Shown: positions 1 through 12,468, counted from the first letter of the stretch. The stretch: 64,000 bases of DNA from Stichopus chloronotus (GCA_021234535.1 CM037835.1:2852001-2916000), one strand, 5' to 3'. Translations and numbers: made by a program. The notes: a model not told the origin generated them from the letters alone.

Positions 1-1520
1 CAAGCTGTATGTTACAGGCTCTATGCTTCAACTAATTAGACAGACTGCCATTACATGTCACTAATTGAGGGTTCAACCTTGGACACACTCATGAATGAAC
101 ATAACAATTATTGATTAGAGTTACTAACAGAACTGACTATTCTGGCTACTTTCATAGGTAGATTCTTCTTCATGAATTGTATATGAATGCATGACTACTA
201 AACAGAAGCTGCTGCAGAACAAGCCGAGTTAATTTATATCTATCAATATATGAAATGCTTTTCAACATTCCTGTTTTGGCACTGCCCAATTTGGCTGTGC
301 GATTCAGTGTGCTTAATAACAAAACACTGAAATTTAAGTTTTTTCTCGCTGAGTCTTGATAGTGAGCACTAAACCGGAGGGGAAAAAAATAGTTTTGTTG
401 AAATTTTGGTTTCTACATTTAATTTTGCAAGCATCACAATGTGCCTTCAATTATGTTTTACCTTATACAGAGAACCTACACCTACCTAAGATAAAATCAC
501 AACAAATACAGCATTTATAAACACTTGGAAACATCTGATATGGTGTAATTTTGACTAATAGCAAGCCTGCAGCTCTCTTGTTTTAGGTATCAGCTTCACA
601 GAATCGATCACTGTTTTAGCATTCTGCTTTGTAGGAAGTCGAAGGATTAGTGAATGGTTTAAGTAACAAGTCTTAAAAATGAAATAACAAGAAATAACAA
701 TTTAATTAGGACAATGGATGTTAATAATGGCCATTATATTGACCTGCTGGAATAATAGACAAACTGATATGCAGTATAATAGTAAATGCTTATAAGACAT
801 CAAAACTTCTCCAAAATATTCACAAATTTAAATGTATGATATATATTATGGATCCCTTCATAAGAAGTTATTGAACACACATACCTGACTGATTAAACAC
901 AAGGTTTAAATTTTCTTTGTGCTTTCAAATGACTTTTGTTTAATTCAGTACTGTAACAATACCACAATGAAGTCCAGTATGTCACTCATATCTGTCCACT
1001 TTTTTTCTTTCAAGAGACTAAAAATTCAAAAGATGACCCTTCAAAATAATTTTGAACTGGCAACTGTGAGAGTGATGATATAATACTTAAAGGTGCTAAT
1101 AATCAACAAAAATGAATATTATTCATTGATGGGTGATGGTGGTGCAAATCTTTCGTTAAGAACTGTGAGTTAATTATGAGTCTGAATGATTACTTTTTTG
1201 TCAAATGTATGATCACTTTCAGTCACCTACATGCTGTGCAAATTAACACTATAATTCAGTAAGGATTCTTCTCCAGATCTTTCACTGACATTTGCAGGTT
1301 GGAAACAAAATTAAAATGTAAGACTTGTAAGTTACGTTACGAAAGCATCATCTTGGATGAGCAATATTTATGTACACTAATTGCACATCAGGTCATCTCT
1401 CTCAATTTTAACATGTTCACTATGTGTGCATTCATGAAGGAACTATGTATACTAAGGGTATATTCATACTATGAATAGTTGTATTCATGAATGTTCTCTG
1501 CGTACTGGGCATTAGCTTAC
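1..1520. other. UPP intron 4, partial
   Basis: AT-rich intronic sequence to the right of the missing UPP exons. I searched the minus strand for the QGR-LDGA segment and the MESxxFAA segment of UPP and saw neither. No other feature is supported here. Confidence 0.5.
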
Positions 1521-1653
1521 ATTCATAGAAGTCTTCTGCACACATTGTATCTGCTCTGATGATGGGAATGTTGTTATTTTGGCATTCCAGGATGGAGTCG
1601 GACAGTTCGCGAGACAGTTTGGTTGATCTGCTGACATTTTCACCGAGTCTTGA
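1521..1653 (-). CDS. UPP: UPP coding exon 4
   Basis: Residues 153-196 plus one base. It contains [12 protein letters not shown] and [11 protein letters not shown], matching the helix and the TMCxxDFYE strand of animal UPP. The acceptor is CCTTTTTCAG and the donor GTAAGC. The next exon should begin with the family's QGR uracil-binding motif and is not in this window. Confidence 0.9.
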
Positions 1654-4600
1654 CTGAAAAAGGTGATTGGAAAATGATTCAACGAGGTACACAGTGCAGG
1701 ATTTGGTAATAAATACAACATAATCCATCAATCATCCGGCCATGCCTGCTGCTAAGTAACAAATAGATGAATGTAGCAGTGTCACTATCACTGAGTGACT
1801 CTCAACTTAGAGCACAATAAAACAACATCTATGAAACCGGAAAGTTGAAGGACTTGGTGATTCCTTTGCCAACGTTCATGAAATAGCTTCGAGATGAAAT
1901 TTCCATACTGCATCGCTGAGCTGACAGCCTTTCAGGGATCTGGAGCAACTCTTAATTCACAGTAATGAGACACATTTTGAATGCAACTCAATTGTAATTG
2001 ACCTCCAAAAAATGAATAGGACATTCAAGGGTTGCCAACATTCAAGAGTAATTGATTCAAAGCAAGTTCCAACAAGATTTGGGTATTATGTTATCGTTTT
2101 TTTAAGATTATGACCACTATTAACTTCAAATGATCTTCCACCTTCATAAAGTATGACACAGATTAATCATTTGCCAAGACCTACCTAGGTTCTAAGTAAG
2201 AAGTTCCAGCAATAGCCACTTCCCTAGGTATATATTTCTAATAAATTTTGAGTTTTTAACCTCTGGTGACCTCAAATGAGCTCTGATGTCCATAAAAAGA
2301 ATAATCTTCATCATTTACTCACAATGGAAAAACTACATGGAAGCCATCAATGAAGTTCTAGCAACATTACTTTCTTGAGTTAACAGGTAGATGAAAAACC
2401 ATCACCTCCACTGACCTCAAGTGACCTTTCATCTCCACAGAACTGATAGATAGGGAGTTTCTACTCACAAACAACTAATTATATTCCAAGTATTAAAACC
2501 ACAATGCTCGAACTCATTGTAGGTTTTGATGATTCAATTGTGAGTATTTTAAATTCGATGTATTGCATGAGCTGATGATGTGCAACATCATCAGCTCATG
2601 CAAAAAAATGTCATGGTCAAAAATGTTTCAGTCAAAAATGATTCAGTACCCAACCTGTTGACCCCAAATGACTTTTGACCTCCACCAAATACAATACGGT
2701 TCTTCCTCTCATTATGATGAAGCCACACACTAAGTATGAAAAGTTTTCATCACTTATAACTTGAGATATTATGTGTGCAAGAATTTCAGTATTTGACCGG
2801 TGGTGACATCAGATGGCCTTAGGCCTTCACCAAAAACAATAGAGTTTGTCCTCTTGTTCTGACAAGTCCACATTTAAAGTATGAAAACCATCCATCACTT
2901 CTAACTTAAGTACTGTGTGCACAATATTTTAGTATTTGACATCTGGTGATCCAAGATGTCCTTTGAAATTGTCCACAGAAACAATAGGTTTCTTTGTCTT
3001 AATATGACAAAGCTACATACCAAATATGAAAAGTATCCATCATTCCTAACTTGAGATATTGCATGCACAATGTATTCAACATTTGACCTCTGATGACCCC
3101 AGATGACCTATGACCTCCACAATAAAATACATGGTTCTTTTTCTCAATATGACAAACCTACACACTAAGTATGAAGAGTATCCATCATTCCTATCTGGAG
3201 ATATTGCATGCACAGGGTTTTCAGTATTTGATTTAAGGTGACCCAAGATGACCCTTGACCTCCACCAAAAACAATGAGTCCTTCCTCTTAATGTGACTAA
3301 CCTACAAAGCAAGTATGGAGGGTATCCATCTTTCCTATCTGGAGATACAAAGACCCTCATGAAAACAATAGGGATCATCTACACACAACTGGACACCACT
3401 ACTACACACAAACTTTTCCAACTTGAAACAGAACATGTTCACAAGGTTTTCAAACTACTGCATGACCTCTCGTATTCTCAAGTGAGCTTTGACTTTCAAA
3501 ACAACTTGAATAAAAATTAAGTGTTACATACAAATGTGACACAATACAGTTTAAAGTTCCAGCAATGTTCACTTCCTGAGACATCTTGGTTAAAAGGTTT
3601 TCAGACTTTAACTTCTAGTGACCTCAAATGAGATTTTATTCCCAAGAAAAACAAACAGGATCATCTATTCATGATGGAGAACCTACTTACCATTATTAAA
3701 TTTCAAATTTCACTCTTTCCTTCTTAAGTTCCTGTAATTAGCCAAGTCATCAAATATATATACACACACATGCACCCACACAAAAATATGCTTTTCAGCA
3801 TCTATTGAGAACACAAGTTGAAATTATGCTGACTGGGGACAAATTTTGAACAATATTGATTATGCTCCCACACTCTGGGACCCTCAATTCAAGCAGGGTT
3901 TCCCACTTGACAGGTGGGTAGTACAGTATATGGTGTGTCTCAATGATTATCCATGGAATGTACCAAACACACAAAGCACACACACACATTGCCATCTCCA
4001 TCACAGCTATAGAATCCTGCAAGGAATGACTAGAAAGCCAAAAGGCTTAGTGATTCCTTGCCTCATGATATATATTGTAACAAACATGAATTGCCCACAT
4101 GACAATCATGAGATCCCACACAGTTATCCTACTTGAGATACCATCTTAGTAAGGTCAAAACCTTTTGAAATATCGTGACCCAAAATGACCTTTTACCTCC
4201 ACTTAAAACAATAGGGATCACCTACCCTACAGTATATGGCCATCAACATGCTAAATATGAACAATTCACAAGCTAAGTATAAGATCCCTCATATTTATCA
4301 CCCTTAAAATATCATGTATACAAAGTTCTGACCTTTTGTCACCCCAAATAACCTTTGACCTACACAAATATGAGAAAACTCCCAAACGGATATGATGCTG
4401 CAGGGAAACAAATTATATTTTGTCGTGTCTACTAACTTGACAAAACGGTAAACATGTTTATTTAATCAAAATTATAGCACTTTATTTTGTTGAGTTACAG
4501 CTATTGGTGGCAGCTCTTTCGTATTTGATTTTTTGGTGTGATGCCCTTCCCAACGGCTATGAGGTCCTTGAAAATTAACAAAAACTGATAACCCCAAAAC

Positions 4601-7600
4601 CAGAATCTAGCATGACTTGCACTTTTGCCTTTAGTCTACTTACAGGCACAACACACAGTACAAGTTTCCCTGCTTTGATACACAGTAGTCATTTGTTTAA
4701 AGCTTACCTAAACTACTGTAAAGTGAAATAGGGCATTTAGAATACACCAAAATGGCGTACAAAGATATTCGCTTTAACCATTGTTAAACCATTCAGTCTC
4801 ATCAATAAATATCTGTCAAAGCTTCATCTCCTCAAAGCATTATGCATGTGATGAGTAACGGATGCATCATTTGAATTTTAAAAAGTTTGGGTGAACAAAT
4901 TATTGTTGAGGAAAAAATAACTAAATTTCTGATCTGTGAGAATCTTATTCCTTGAAAATAAGGCTACTGTAATTCGTTATTTTGAATAATCTATCATGTC
5001 CACAAATAATGGTTTTAAAAACATGGTTGTTTTCTGTAAAACAAATGCCCTATTTCCCTTTAAGGGCTAAACAGAGACACTGTTTATACAGTAAATGGTT
5101 AAGTCCATTAAGCACCTGGCTCAACACACTGTATGATTTATTCTGGACATTGTGGTTTCCACTGGCAGTCAACTGTAATAAATTATGTCAGATAACAGTG
5201 ACCAATTTGAACAGAGGTGGGTCAGTTACAATTTGATTCATTCAACTAAGCAATCACAGTTCATGCAAGCTCAAGGGTATTTGATCCAAATGATCAGTAA
5301 TTTAGTTCTTTTCATAAAGCTAATAACCCGTGGTATATTTAATCAATTCCAATTTACAATTCATGCATGCTCACATGTCCTTATGAGGACAGTGGCATAA
5401 GGTTTACCAAATAATTATCTTTGATACCAAATTGAAGGTTGTCTAATTCATCTTTTCTTTATGGTTATCGAAGAGACTATGTTGGTATGTCCTAAAAGAA
5501 GTTCTTGTGCATCAAAAAAACAGGAAACGATACTAGCTATATTGTTTGTTGTTTTCACAACATATTCTGAAACGTGAACATGCATTTTATTTTCATCAAT
5601 ATATGCCAGAAGCAAAGAAGCAGCGTACCTCCCTGTTATTACCAGGCAACTCCCTACCCTGGTAATACAGTATTTCTCGACTAAACAGTGCGGCCAACTT
5701 CAAGTGCTGCAAGCCAATGATAATATGTTACTGCCAAAACTATTTGGCCCACTATCAAAAACTGTAGGCCAACCAGTAAGAACTGTGGGCCAAACGATCC
5801 TTAATTATGCCAATATTACCTACTTCCATTTTTAACAATTTGATGTCAAATAACCCCAAACTAACTTTCATATCTACAAAAATGTGTAGGAACCATCAAA
5901 TCAACAAGAGCATTCTACACTACAAGTCTAAAATTCACTAGAAGGACCGTTCTTTAAATATTGTAGATTCAAGTTTTTCACATTTTGACCTCCCATGACC
6001 CCAAATGACCTTTCACCTCTGCCAAAAAAATAGGGATCATGTACTTGATATGGGCAATCCACACGCTAACTATGAGATCTCTCACATTTATCGTTCTGGA
6101 GATATCATGTTTACAAGCAATTTTCAAGGTATTTACCTTTTGACCTCTGGTGACCCTTGTGCTCAATAACATACACCTACACACTTCGTATGACATCTGT
6201 TCAAGCTTCTCTTCTTGAGATATCATGTTTACATGGTTTTCACAATTTGACCCCTGTTGACCCCAAATGACCTTTGACCTCCACTGAAAACGATAAGGTT
6301 CCTCTACTCAACATGGTACAACTACATACTAAAACATGAGATTTCTACAAGCTTCCTTTCTTGTGATATCGTGTTTAAAAGGTTTTCACAATTTGACCCA
6401 AGTTGACCCCAAATGACATTTGACCTCCACCAAAACAATAGGGATCATCTACTCAATAAGGGCAACCTTCATGCCAAGTATGAGATCACTCAGAGTTACG
6501 CTTCTTGAGATACCGTGTTTACAAGCAGGCGTCACACACGCACATACACACACACACAAACACACGACATCACCATCCCATAGATTCCTTCTGCCTTCGG
6601 CAAGGAATCAAAAAAGGGAATTACAACTATACAGCAGGAAAGTCCTTAGTTATCACTTATTTTATTCCTTATTTATTTTATCCCTTAGTTATTATTATCA
6701 TTCCTTATTTATTTTATTCCTTAGTTATCACTTATTTTATTCCTTATTTACTTATTCTATCAAGTACTGCGGCTGGTCAACAGCAGAATAAATGACTTCC
6801 ACTGACTATGAACACTTGACTATAAACATGTGAAATCAGATATGACATAAATTTATTCTGTCACTTTTTTTAACTACAATATTTATCATCTGATCAATTT
6901 TATTTCAAGTATAAGATTTATGCTTTGCTTACAAACTCCAAAACAGGTTGAAACCGATCATTGACTGCGTTGCTTGTAATGATGACAGTTCCTGGCTCCA
7001 CGCCAATTCCACCGCATGTCCCTGTTCGTATTAGTGCCACATCTTCACACTGGGCATGATACAGGAGTTTAATAATCTCATGGAGTACCACAATAACTGA
7101 GGCCAGGCCAATACCATGCTGAAATAAACGCAGTAGGGTAGATATTACTTATCGCCTCGGACATTGGCTCAGCATCAGAGGTGCCAAGCTTAAAATACAC
7201 ATTTAAATTCAAGTTATTGCATTATCTACAGTTTATCAACTCAAAACCATCGTGAGTTTATTTTTTTTCATATTACCCAGCTAATTGAACCATTAATCAC
7301 AAGCAACGCTTTCACAAAGCGTGTTCTTAACCATCCATTTAAATACCGGAAATCTGATCAAATATTTGATATACAAAAACACATCTGGAATCATATATTG
7401 TACTTTCCCAACAGTATTGCATGCAGCTACCTGATAGAAGTTCAGGCATGGATAGGGCCATTAAGATGTCTATCAGTTAATAGGTACCACTTCACTGCAC
7501 AGTGACAGCTGGCCACATTTGGATTTGGGAATGCGTAGCAAGTACAGTAGTGCAGGTTTTGTGCAAACAGTTATTCATTATGTGTGGTATGACACATATA

Positions 7601-10600
7601 GTGTTCAGTGTTATTTTTATTTTTATATATATATATATATGAATATATATATATGAATATATATATGAACATATATATGAATATATATATATATGAAAAT
7701 ATATATATATGAATATATATATATGAATATATATATGAATATATATATGAATATATATATGAATATAGAAATAACACTGAACTATTCAGAGAAAGTTATC
7801 TTCATCCTCTTGGTGTAGTTGGGAATAGTAAACAGCTCATGGCCCTACTGCAGTCTTGAAAACATTGCCACTCAATTTATTGAGACAAATTTTACCAGGA
7901 AACAAAATAATTTGAAACTATATGAAAGGCGCATGAACCTACCACAGTGTTATTAGCTCTCCAATCACATTTCCATTAAATTTCTTATTTCAATTATCTC
8001 AGTTATCTCCAACATAGTACTTAAAAATATTTTAAGCAATATATCTTGCAGCCTTGAACTGTAATTCTATTAGTGCAGTTTCAACAATTGCATTTTTTGT
8101 AATCCTTTACTTCGTTTACTTATATTGACGTAGATTAACTTGACAGATCAACCTTCATAAGAACAAGTCATAATTATGGATGTATATATATATTTCTTTT
8201 GGAGTGATGGAGAGTGAGCAGAATACCATAATCTAACCCTTACTCAGACATGACTTCTGCAGTCATTTTCTGGGTATAACTGCACTATACTTACGCTGAT
8301 AGTGACAACAGGTCCTACTTTAAAGAGTGCATATCGATCACCACTGGTAAAGTCCATGACTTCTTCATTGAATACATCACTGAATTTCTGGGCATACTTT
8401 CTCATCCTTGATGGTGTACCACCAACTATTACAAACTACAGAAAAAAAAAAAGATTTATTATACAGCATACAATGGTACTATTGTACAACAATTAAAGGA
8501 GGCTGTAGTTGTAATATTTGACTTTCTTTTTTCCATTCAGGAGTAAACATATACCTCCTGAAAGGTCATCAATGTTTACCTGCAAAGTTGGGTAAACATG
8601 ATGACCTTTAACCAAACAACCTTCCAGGAGCAAACCTAGGGAGCAGCAAAAATCACATACTCATGAAGGAATGATATCTGTGGGATGTCAGCAAAAGGAA
8701 ACTGCTGTCTCCTGGGGCACTTTCTGACTGAAGTGTCACTCAAAAGATCATTTTCCACAACAAATCTGTTGAGTGGATGTGCTTAAACCCGATTAAGAAG
8801 AAGAAAGTGCAAAATGTTATGTAAGATATACACACTGTACTGTACATGAGACCAACAACACATGTGAGACGTGACTTTCCTTAACTGCTAAATCAGTATA
8901 CCAGTAAATATGCAGACTTCAAGGCCAAGGGGAATATATACTGGTACCTGACATCCAGTTTTTACAGCATAAATAATTCTGACAGTGTTGATTAAAAATG
9001 TAGATTAAGTTGTATTTCAAGGATTTTATATTCAAGGATATAGGGATACAGGAGACAAAGATATCATGATTCAGATATTACACAATATATTGTGGTGAGA
9101 CACAAACCACAATTGTTTAATTTTGCAGAATGTATGCAAATTAATGATACCAGGTGTCTCAATATTCATCCCTGATTTCAGGTGTGTTTATAATTTAATC
9201 GCATGCACAGTTTACAAACAAATTACAACAAACTTAGTAATGAGGTACAATAGAAGGAGGTGCTGGGTCCCTTTAAAATTACAAAATATATAACAAAAGA
9301 TTAACAACAAATGATGTCAGCAAAACATAAGGAACTTTAGTGAAAAAACAACTGATTTAATTATTTTACATTTAAAGACAAAAACTCATCACCCCAGACA
9401 GTTTCAATTCTCCCAACCACCAATGTTTAGTCTCTCCCTCAGCCTGTCGTAAAATCCTCCACACATGTTATCAAAACAATGGATCCCTCTGTACGCTGTG
9501 TAATATGAGCTACTCTACATCTTTCGAATTTGCTGTCAATCAAAGAGTACTGTAACTTAGAACCTGTTGAGAGTTTTGCTTTCCGGAAAGTAAAAATATA
9601 GCTTAGGGTGATAAGTTACGGCCTTTAAAGTTATTAAGTTAGTGATCCTCAAGTCTGCTTTTAAATAGTGACAAGGAGGACAAATTTACATTTCTTTCAA
9701 GAATTTGATGTAAAAATGAGAAAAAATCTGCAAGCAATATCATTGCACTAATTACAGTCAGTTAAGACAAGTACACCACAATATTGCTTTCAGCTGCAAT
9801 TGTCAGTACCATGTACATACACTTGTAGACACTGCAATTCAGAAATGAATATATTCAACTACAGTTTCAATTGTAAGTTTTGGCATGCCTACAAAGCAAG
9901 TCAAATCAGTCATAAGTAACTGTGAAAGAAAACTTTAGTTTGAAGTAATACAGATGTAGGCAAACAGCTTCTACCAGTGTCTTACATTGAACATCCACCA
10001 AGGCCTGTTTTGACATGTAAGCTATATATGAAAAAATGACTAGAGCATATATAGATCTACTGTGGACACTAAAGTTGCATTGATGTCACATAGCAACAAA
10101 CAAAGGCTCCCTCCCTGACTAAACAAACGAACAGTATACATGGCTAGGCTAGCCATATAGTATTGATGAAATGGTAGAGATGCAACGTACATTTGATATA
10201 TTTAATTACTCTTGATGAGGGCACTTCACGGTATTGCTGTGACATCATATATTACAGCAAAGGGTCTATTGTCAATAAAGAAAGTTGTGTGATGATATAT
10301 TTGCAGCTGCATCCTCCAATAATAATAATAATATTAAATATAAGACTTATAATGTGAAATATCTACCAAAATACTCATGGCAGTTTACAAAAAAACAGAA
10401 GGATAGAAAAAGCAAAAGGAGGAAGAAAGGAAATGTGCACAATACAGAATTACAGCAAAGATGCGGTGTGCATAAGGTAAGTTTAGTTTACAAAAAAAGC
10501 AGCTACAAACAAAGTGGTGTCTTGAACTTGAGCAACTTGAGATGCACTTGCATATGATCTTTATAGTGTTTGCAATTGGGTACCGAACTGATGTCAGGAT

Positions 10601-11073
10601 CCAGTCCGGAATTTTTAACTAAGGTCCAAAGTTTCACTACTGCCTAGGCTTCATTATACAGTACATAGGACAAAATTCAACTTATGTGCAATGAAGAACA
10701 CTTTGTCATACCGATACATAGGTATATAATGTGCAAAGCAAAATGCTGTATATATTACATGACTTTACAATAAACTTGTAGAATAATGGAGATTTTGGAT
10801 GCTGTGCAAACACTAGCCTGTACAGCTGCATTTCTCAGTTTTTCACCAAGTGCACACATGGTAGACAACAATAGACAGTACTTTAATTATCGAGAAGTAC
10901 TGTAGCATTAAATTTTGACCTGTTGCCAATTGCACTGTTCATACCTTTGTATCTTTAAATTTCTTAATGACCTCATGGTCACCAGTAGTTGGTCCCAGGT
11001 GAAACAAAATATCTTCTTTCAGGTCAGACAGAAATGGATTCGGTAATGACATACTTCTTGTGGAAATGCTCAT
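1521..11073 (-). CDS. UPP: Uridine phosphorylase, N-terminal four coding exons (gene runs off the left edge)
   Basis: Uridine phosphorylase splits uridine with phosphate into uracil and ribose-1-phosphate (pyrimidine salvage, cytosol). Coding exons on the minus strand are 10945-11073, 8295-8435, 6933-7118 and 1521-1653. The first three junctions are phase 0 and the last exon ends in phase 1, giving 196 complete residues. Visible family signatures are VGGTPSRM (48-54, Arg53), [10 protein letters not shown] (Arg77), [14 protein letters not shown] (121-134, with the phosphate-loop Arg121 and Thr124) and [11 protein letters not shown] near residues 186-196. These align in order with animal UPP1/UPP2. 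The uracil-binding QGR motif and the C-terminal third are absent, and I found no exon for them in bases 1-1520, so they should lie to the left of the window. The start ATG at 11071-11073 follows an open frame back to a possible acceptor at 11098/11099, so a further upstream exon is possible. Paralogue (UPP1 or UPP2) cannot be decided. Confidence 0.93.
1840..4385 (+). repeat. Block A of the ~145 bp DR1-bearing tandem repeat (degenerate)
   Basis: About 12-17 degenerate units inside UPP intron 3. The anchor phrase 'tatttgacc...tggtgacc' recurs at about 2791, 2932, 3079 and 3225, a spacing of 141-147 bp. Each unit also carries a 'gacctccaccaaaaacaat' stretch and a 'cttgagatat' stretch. Nuclear-receptor-type half-sites are present but mutated, for example TGACTTTTGACCT near 2670. 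The block ends in a CA-rich stretch and an inverted repeat at 4017-4061. Short ORFs within it on both strands are repeat translations, not genes. Confidence 0.85.
2563..2603. repeat. Perfect 19 bp inverted repeat with 3 nt spacer
   Basis: The left arm 2563-2581 (TTGCATGAGCTGATGATGT) is exactly complementary to the right arm 2585-2603, with spacer GCA. It sits inside block A but is not shared by the other units. It could form a cruciform or a short RNA hairpin. Confidence 0.8.
4722..5059. mobile_element. TTAA-flanked MITE, copy 1
   Basis: A 338 bp non-autonomous DNA element. Its ends read AGTGAAATAGGGCATTT and, inverted, AAATGCCCTATTTCCCT. The right flank is TTAA (5060-5063) and the left flank is GTAA, a one-base decay of TTAA. 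The interior matches copy 2 at 16476-16820 over almost its full length. TTAA target sites are typical of piggyBac and Kolobok elements. The AGGG-type terminus fits Kolobok better, but with no transposase this is inference. Confidence 0.8.
5965..6625 (+). repeat. Block B of the DR1-bearing tandem repeat with CA-rich tail
   Basis: Four units in UPP intron 3, with anchors near 5983, 6139, 6246 and 6394. A perfect TGACCTTTGACCT lies at 6268-6280. At 6248-6280 four half-sites follow one another with gaps of 4, 4 and 1 bases. The block ends in a (CA)n-rich stretch at 6530-6565 and a hairpin 'gattccttctgccttcgg' to 'caaggaatc' at 6581-6609. Confidence 0.85.
6933..7118 (-). CDS. UPP: UPP coding exon 3
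   Basis: Residues 91-152, beginning HGIGLAS and containing [12 protein letters not shown] and [18 protein letters not shown]. It is 62 codons, with acceptor TTATTTCAG and donor GTAAGC, phase 0. Vertebrate enzymes have Ser where this one has Cys in GTCGG. The neighbouring Arg and Thr ligands are kept. Confidence 0.94.
7618..7767. repeat. AT microsatellite with ATATATGA variants
   Basis: About 150 bp of (AT)n interrupted regularly by 'atgaat' or 'atgaac', in UPP intron 2. A 68-codon minus-strand ORF over it is a pure Tyr/Ile/Ser repeat translation and not a gene. Confidence 0.95.
8295..8435 (-). CDS. UPP: UPP coding exon 2
   Basis: Residues 44-90, starting [11 protein letters not shown] and ending KVGPVVTIS. 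It is exactly 47 codons, with acceptor TTCTGTAG and donor GTAAGT, phase 0 on both sides. It holds the phosphate-contacting glycine-rich loop and arginines 53 and 77 expected from the family. Confidence 0.93.
8436..10944. other. UPP intron 1, no further feature seen
   Basis: AT-rich intron between UPP coding exons 1 and 2. No block of the dispersed repeats and no coding similarity was recognised. The 90-codon plus-strand ORF at 10285-10557 is Asn/Lys-rich and looks like chance. Confidence 0.5.
10945..11073 (-). CDS. UPP: UPP coding exon 1
   Basis: Encodes residues 1-43, including [13 protein letters not shown], which matches the conserved LKEDxLYHxxxTT segment at the start of animal uridine phosphorylases. 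It ends ACAAAG before donor GTATGA, phase 0. An in-frame second Met lies at residue 8. The open frame continues upstream of the ATG to a TTTTGCAG acceptor, so the exon itself probably reaches 11097. Confidence 0.88.
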
Positions 11074-11558
11074 CTTGTTACTAATATGAACAAATGTCTG
11101 CAAAATATAATCTGTGATCAATTAATAAGAACAGCAGTCAGTGAATGATCATGCCAAGCAAGTTTGAAAATCTTACACTGCATACATTCAGTGCATTTGT
11201 GTGCACAGTGGCCAATATTGTAAGAACAGTAGAGTTACATTTTATCTCCTCTTCAGCTGTCAAAGTGTTGGAACCACATGCATTTCCTTCATTATTATTA
11301 TTATGGTCTGAAAGCAAACTATACAGTCACCCCAAAATGAATCACTAGTATACTGGCCCCCTGCTAATTCATCAATGACTTTTCTTTGTGTGATGCCTTT
11401 TTTCTGCAGCATAACAGCTAATTGCTTACACAGTACTGATATTATGCAACATCATGAAAATACTAATAACAAAAATGAGTTGAAAATTTTCACAATTTTG
11501 ATGGTTTTTGAAGTAAAATAGGGGCACTGTGCTTATTCCCTTCACTTGGGATAGATAT

Positions 11559-12468
11559 ATACCCAGCTAGAAGAATATCTACTGTAGGACCCATGCAGTT
11601 TATAGGCTTCAGCTTGGCAAGATGGTGCCCACAATATGTTCTACATGCAGAGGCAGCACCAAGAGCCGGGGTGGATGGTGGGGGCATTTGCCTTTTCATT
11701 CAATGCAATAAAAAAATTACTACACAAACACAATTTTTAAAAATAGAATATTGAGAATCATAGAACTGCACAAACTGTCCATATATATGAAGGCTAATCC
11801 ACATTGCCCAGATGGGGCCCACAGTGCAAACGACCATTGGGTCCACTCCCATACATAGGCAATCTGGGTTCCAGTTATTCCATCCAGGCTCCATGTGGGT
11901 AACCTATCTGGGTCACATATGTCAGCCCAGTCAGACATGTCTAAACGTGGCACCTAGAGCTGCATGCGGCACCTAAAATTATTTTGGCGGCACCTGCAAG
12001 GACAGAGCAAGTGCCGCTTGCGGCACTGTTTCAACTGAAACTTTTAAAGTGCACACTGTGTGGCACCCAATTTTTTTGTACACAGAGGCAATGTAGAGTG
12101 CACATAAGCACTTTCCCTATGATGGGCAAGTTACTCGTTTAACTGTATAGTGGTACAATGTTTGCCCTGTGAAAGCAATAATACCAGCATGACACTTGTG
12201 GAAACATTGGCAATAATGTATCTTGACAAGTATTGTGGGCCTATGTCAACAAATGAAGGACATATTTGCCACTCTATGCATGTAGGTAAACTGCATGCGT
12301 ACTACGTTGGTCCAAGACGGCACCTACTTTGTCCAAGGCAGCACTTAAGCTAGATTGACCCCCAGAAGTGGCACCGAAGTATTGAGATCCTGGACAAGTC
12401 TGCCCATGCAGTGACAGTACACCTATCTGGGTTCCAGAGTTTCTGGGTTCCAGTTGTTTGCTGGGTAT
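11559..12468. mobile_element. Dispersed element of the 'GGGCCCATATGGG' family with short terminal inverted repeats
   Basis: The left end ATACCCAGC at 11559-11567 is inverted at 12460-12468. The interior near 11560-11900 and 12420-12460 is full of short phrases such as 'gatggggcccacagtgc', 'gggtccactccc' and 'tctgggttccag'. A part at 11737-11850 aligns with 16003-16120. The stretch 11948-12372 is bounded by 'tggcacc' repeats and could be a nested insertion. No transposase is visible. The ORFs here (Gly-Pro-Trp-rich) are repeat translations. Confidence 0.55.

Noticed and set aside
3076..3378. 100-codon minus-strand ORF with SPDR(K/N)DGY repeats
   Set aside because: It is a translation of the DR1 tandem repeat (block A). 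The internal peptide repeat follows the DNA repeat unit. The same applies to ORFs at 5978, 6420, 43986, 44004, 51489, 51542, 51640 and 53461.
2100..4385. CRISPR-like array (regularly spaced repeats)
   Set aside because: Units are ~145 bp degenerate tandem repeats without unique spacers, and the DNA is eukaryotic.
7571..7777. Tyr/Ile/Ser-repeat ORF
   Set aside because: Pure translation of the AT microsatellite.
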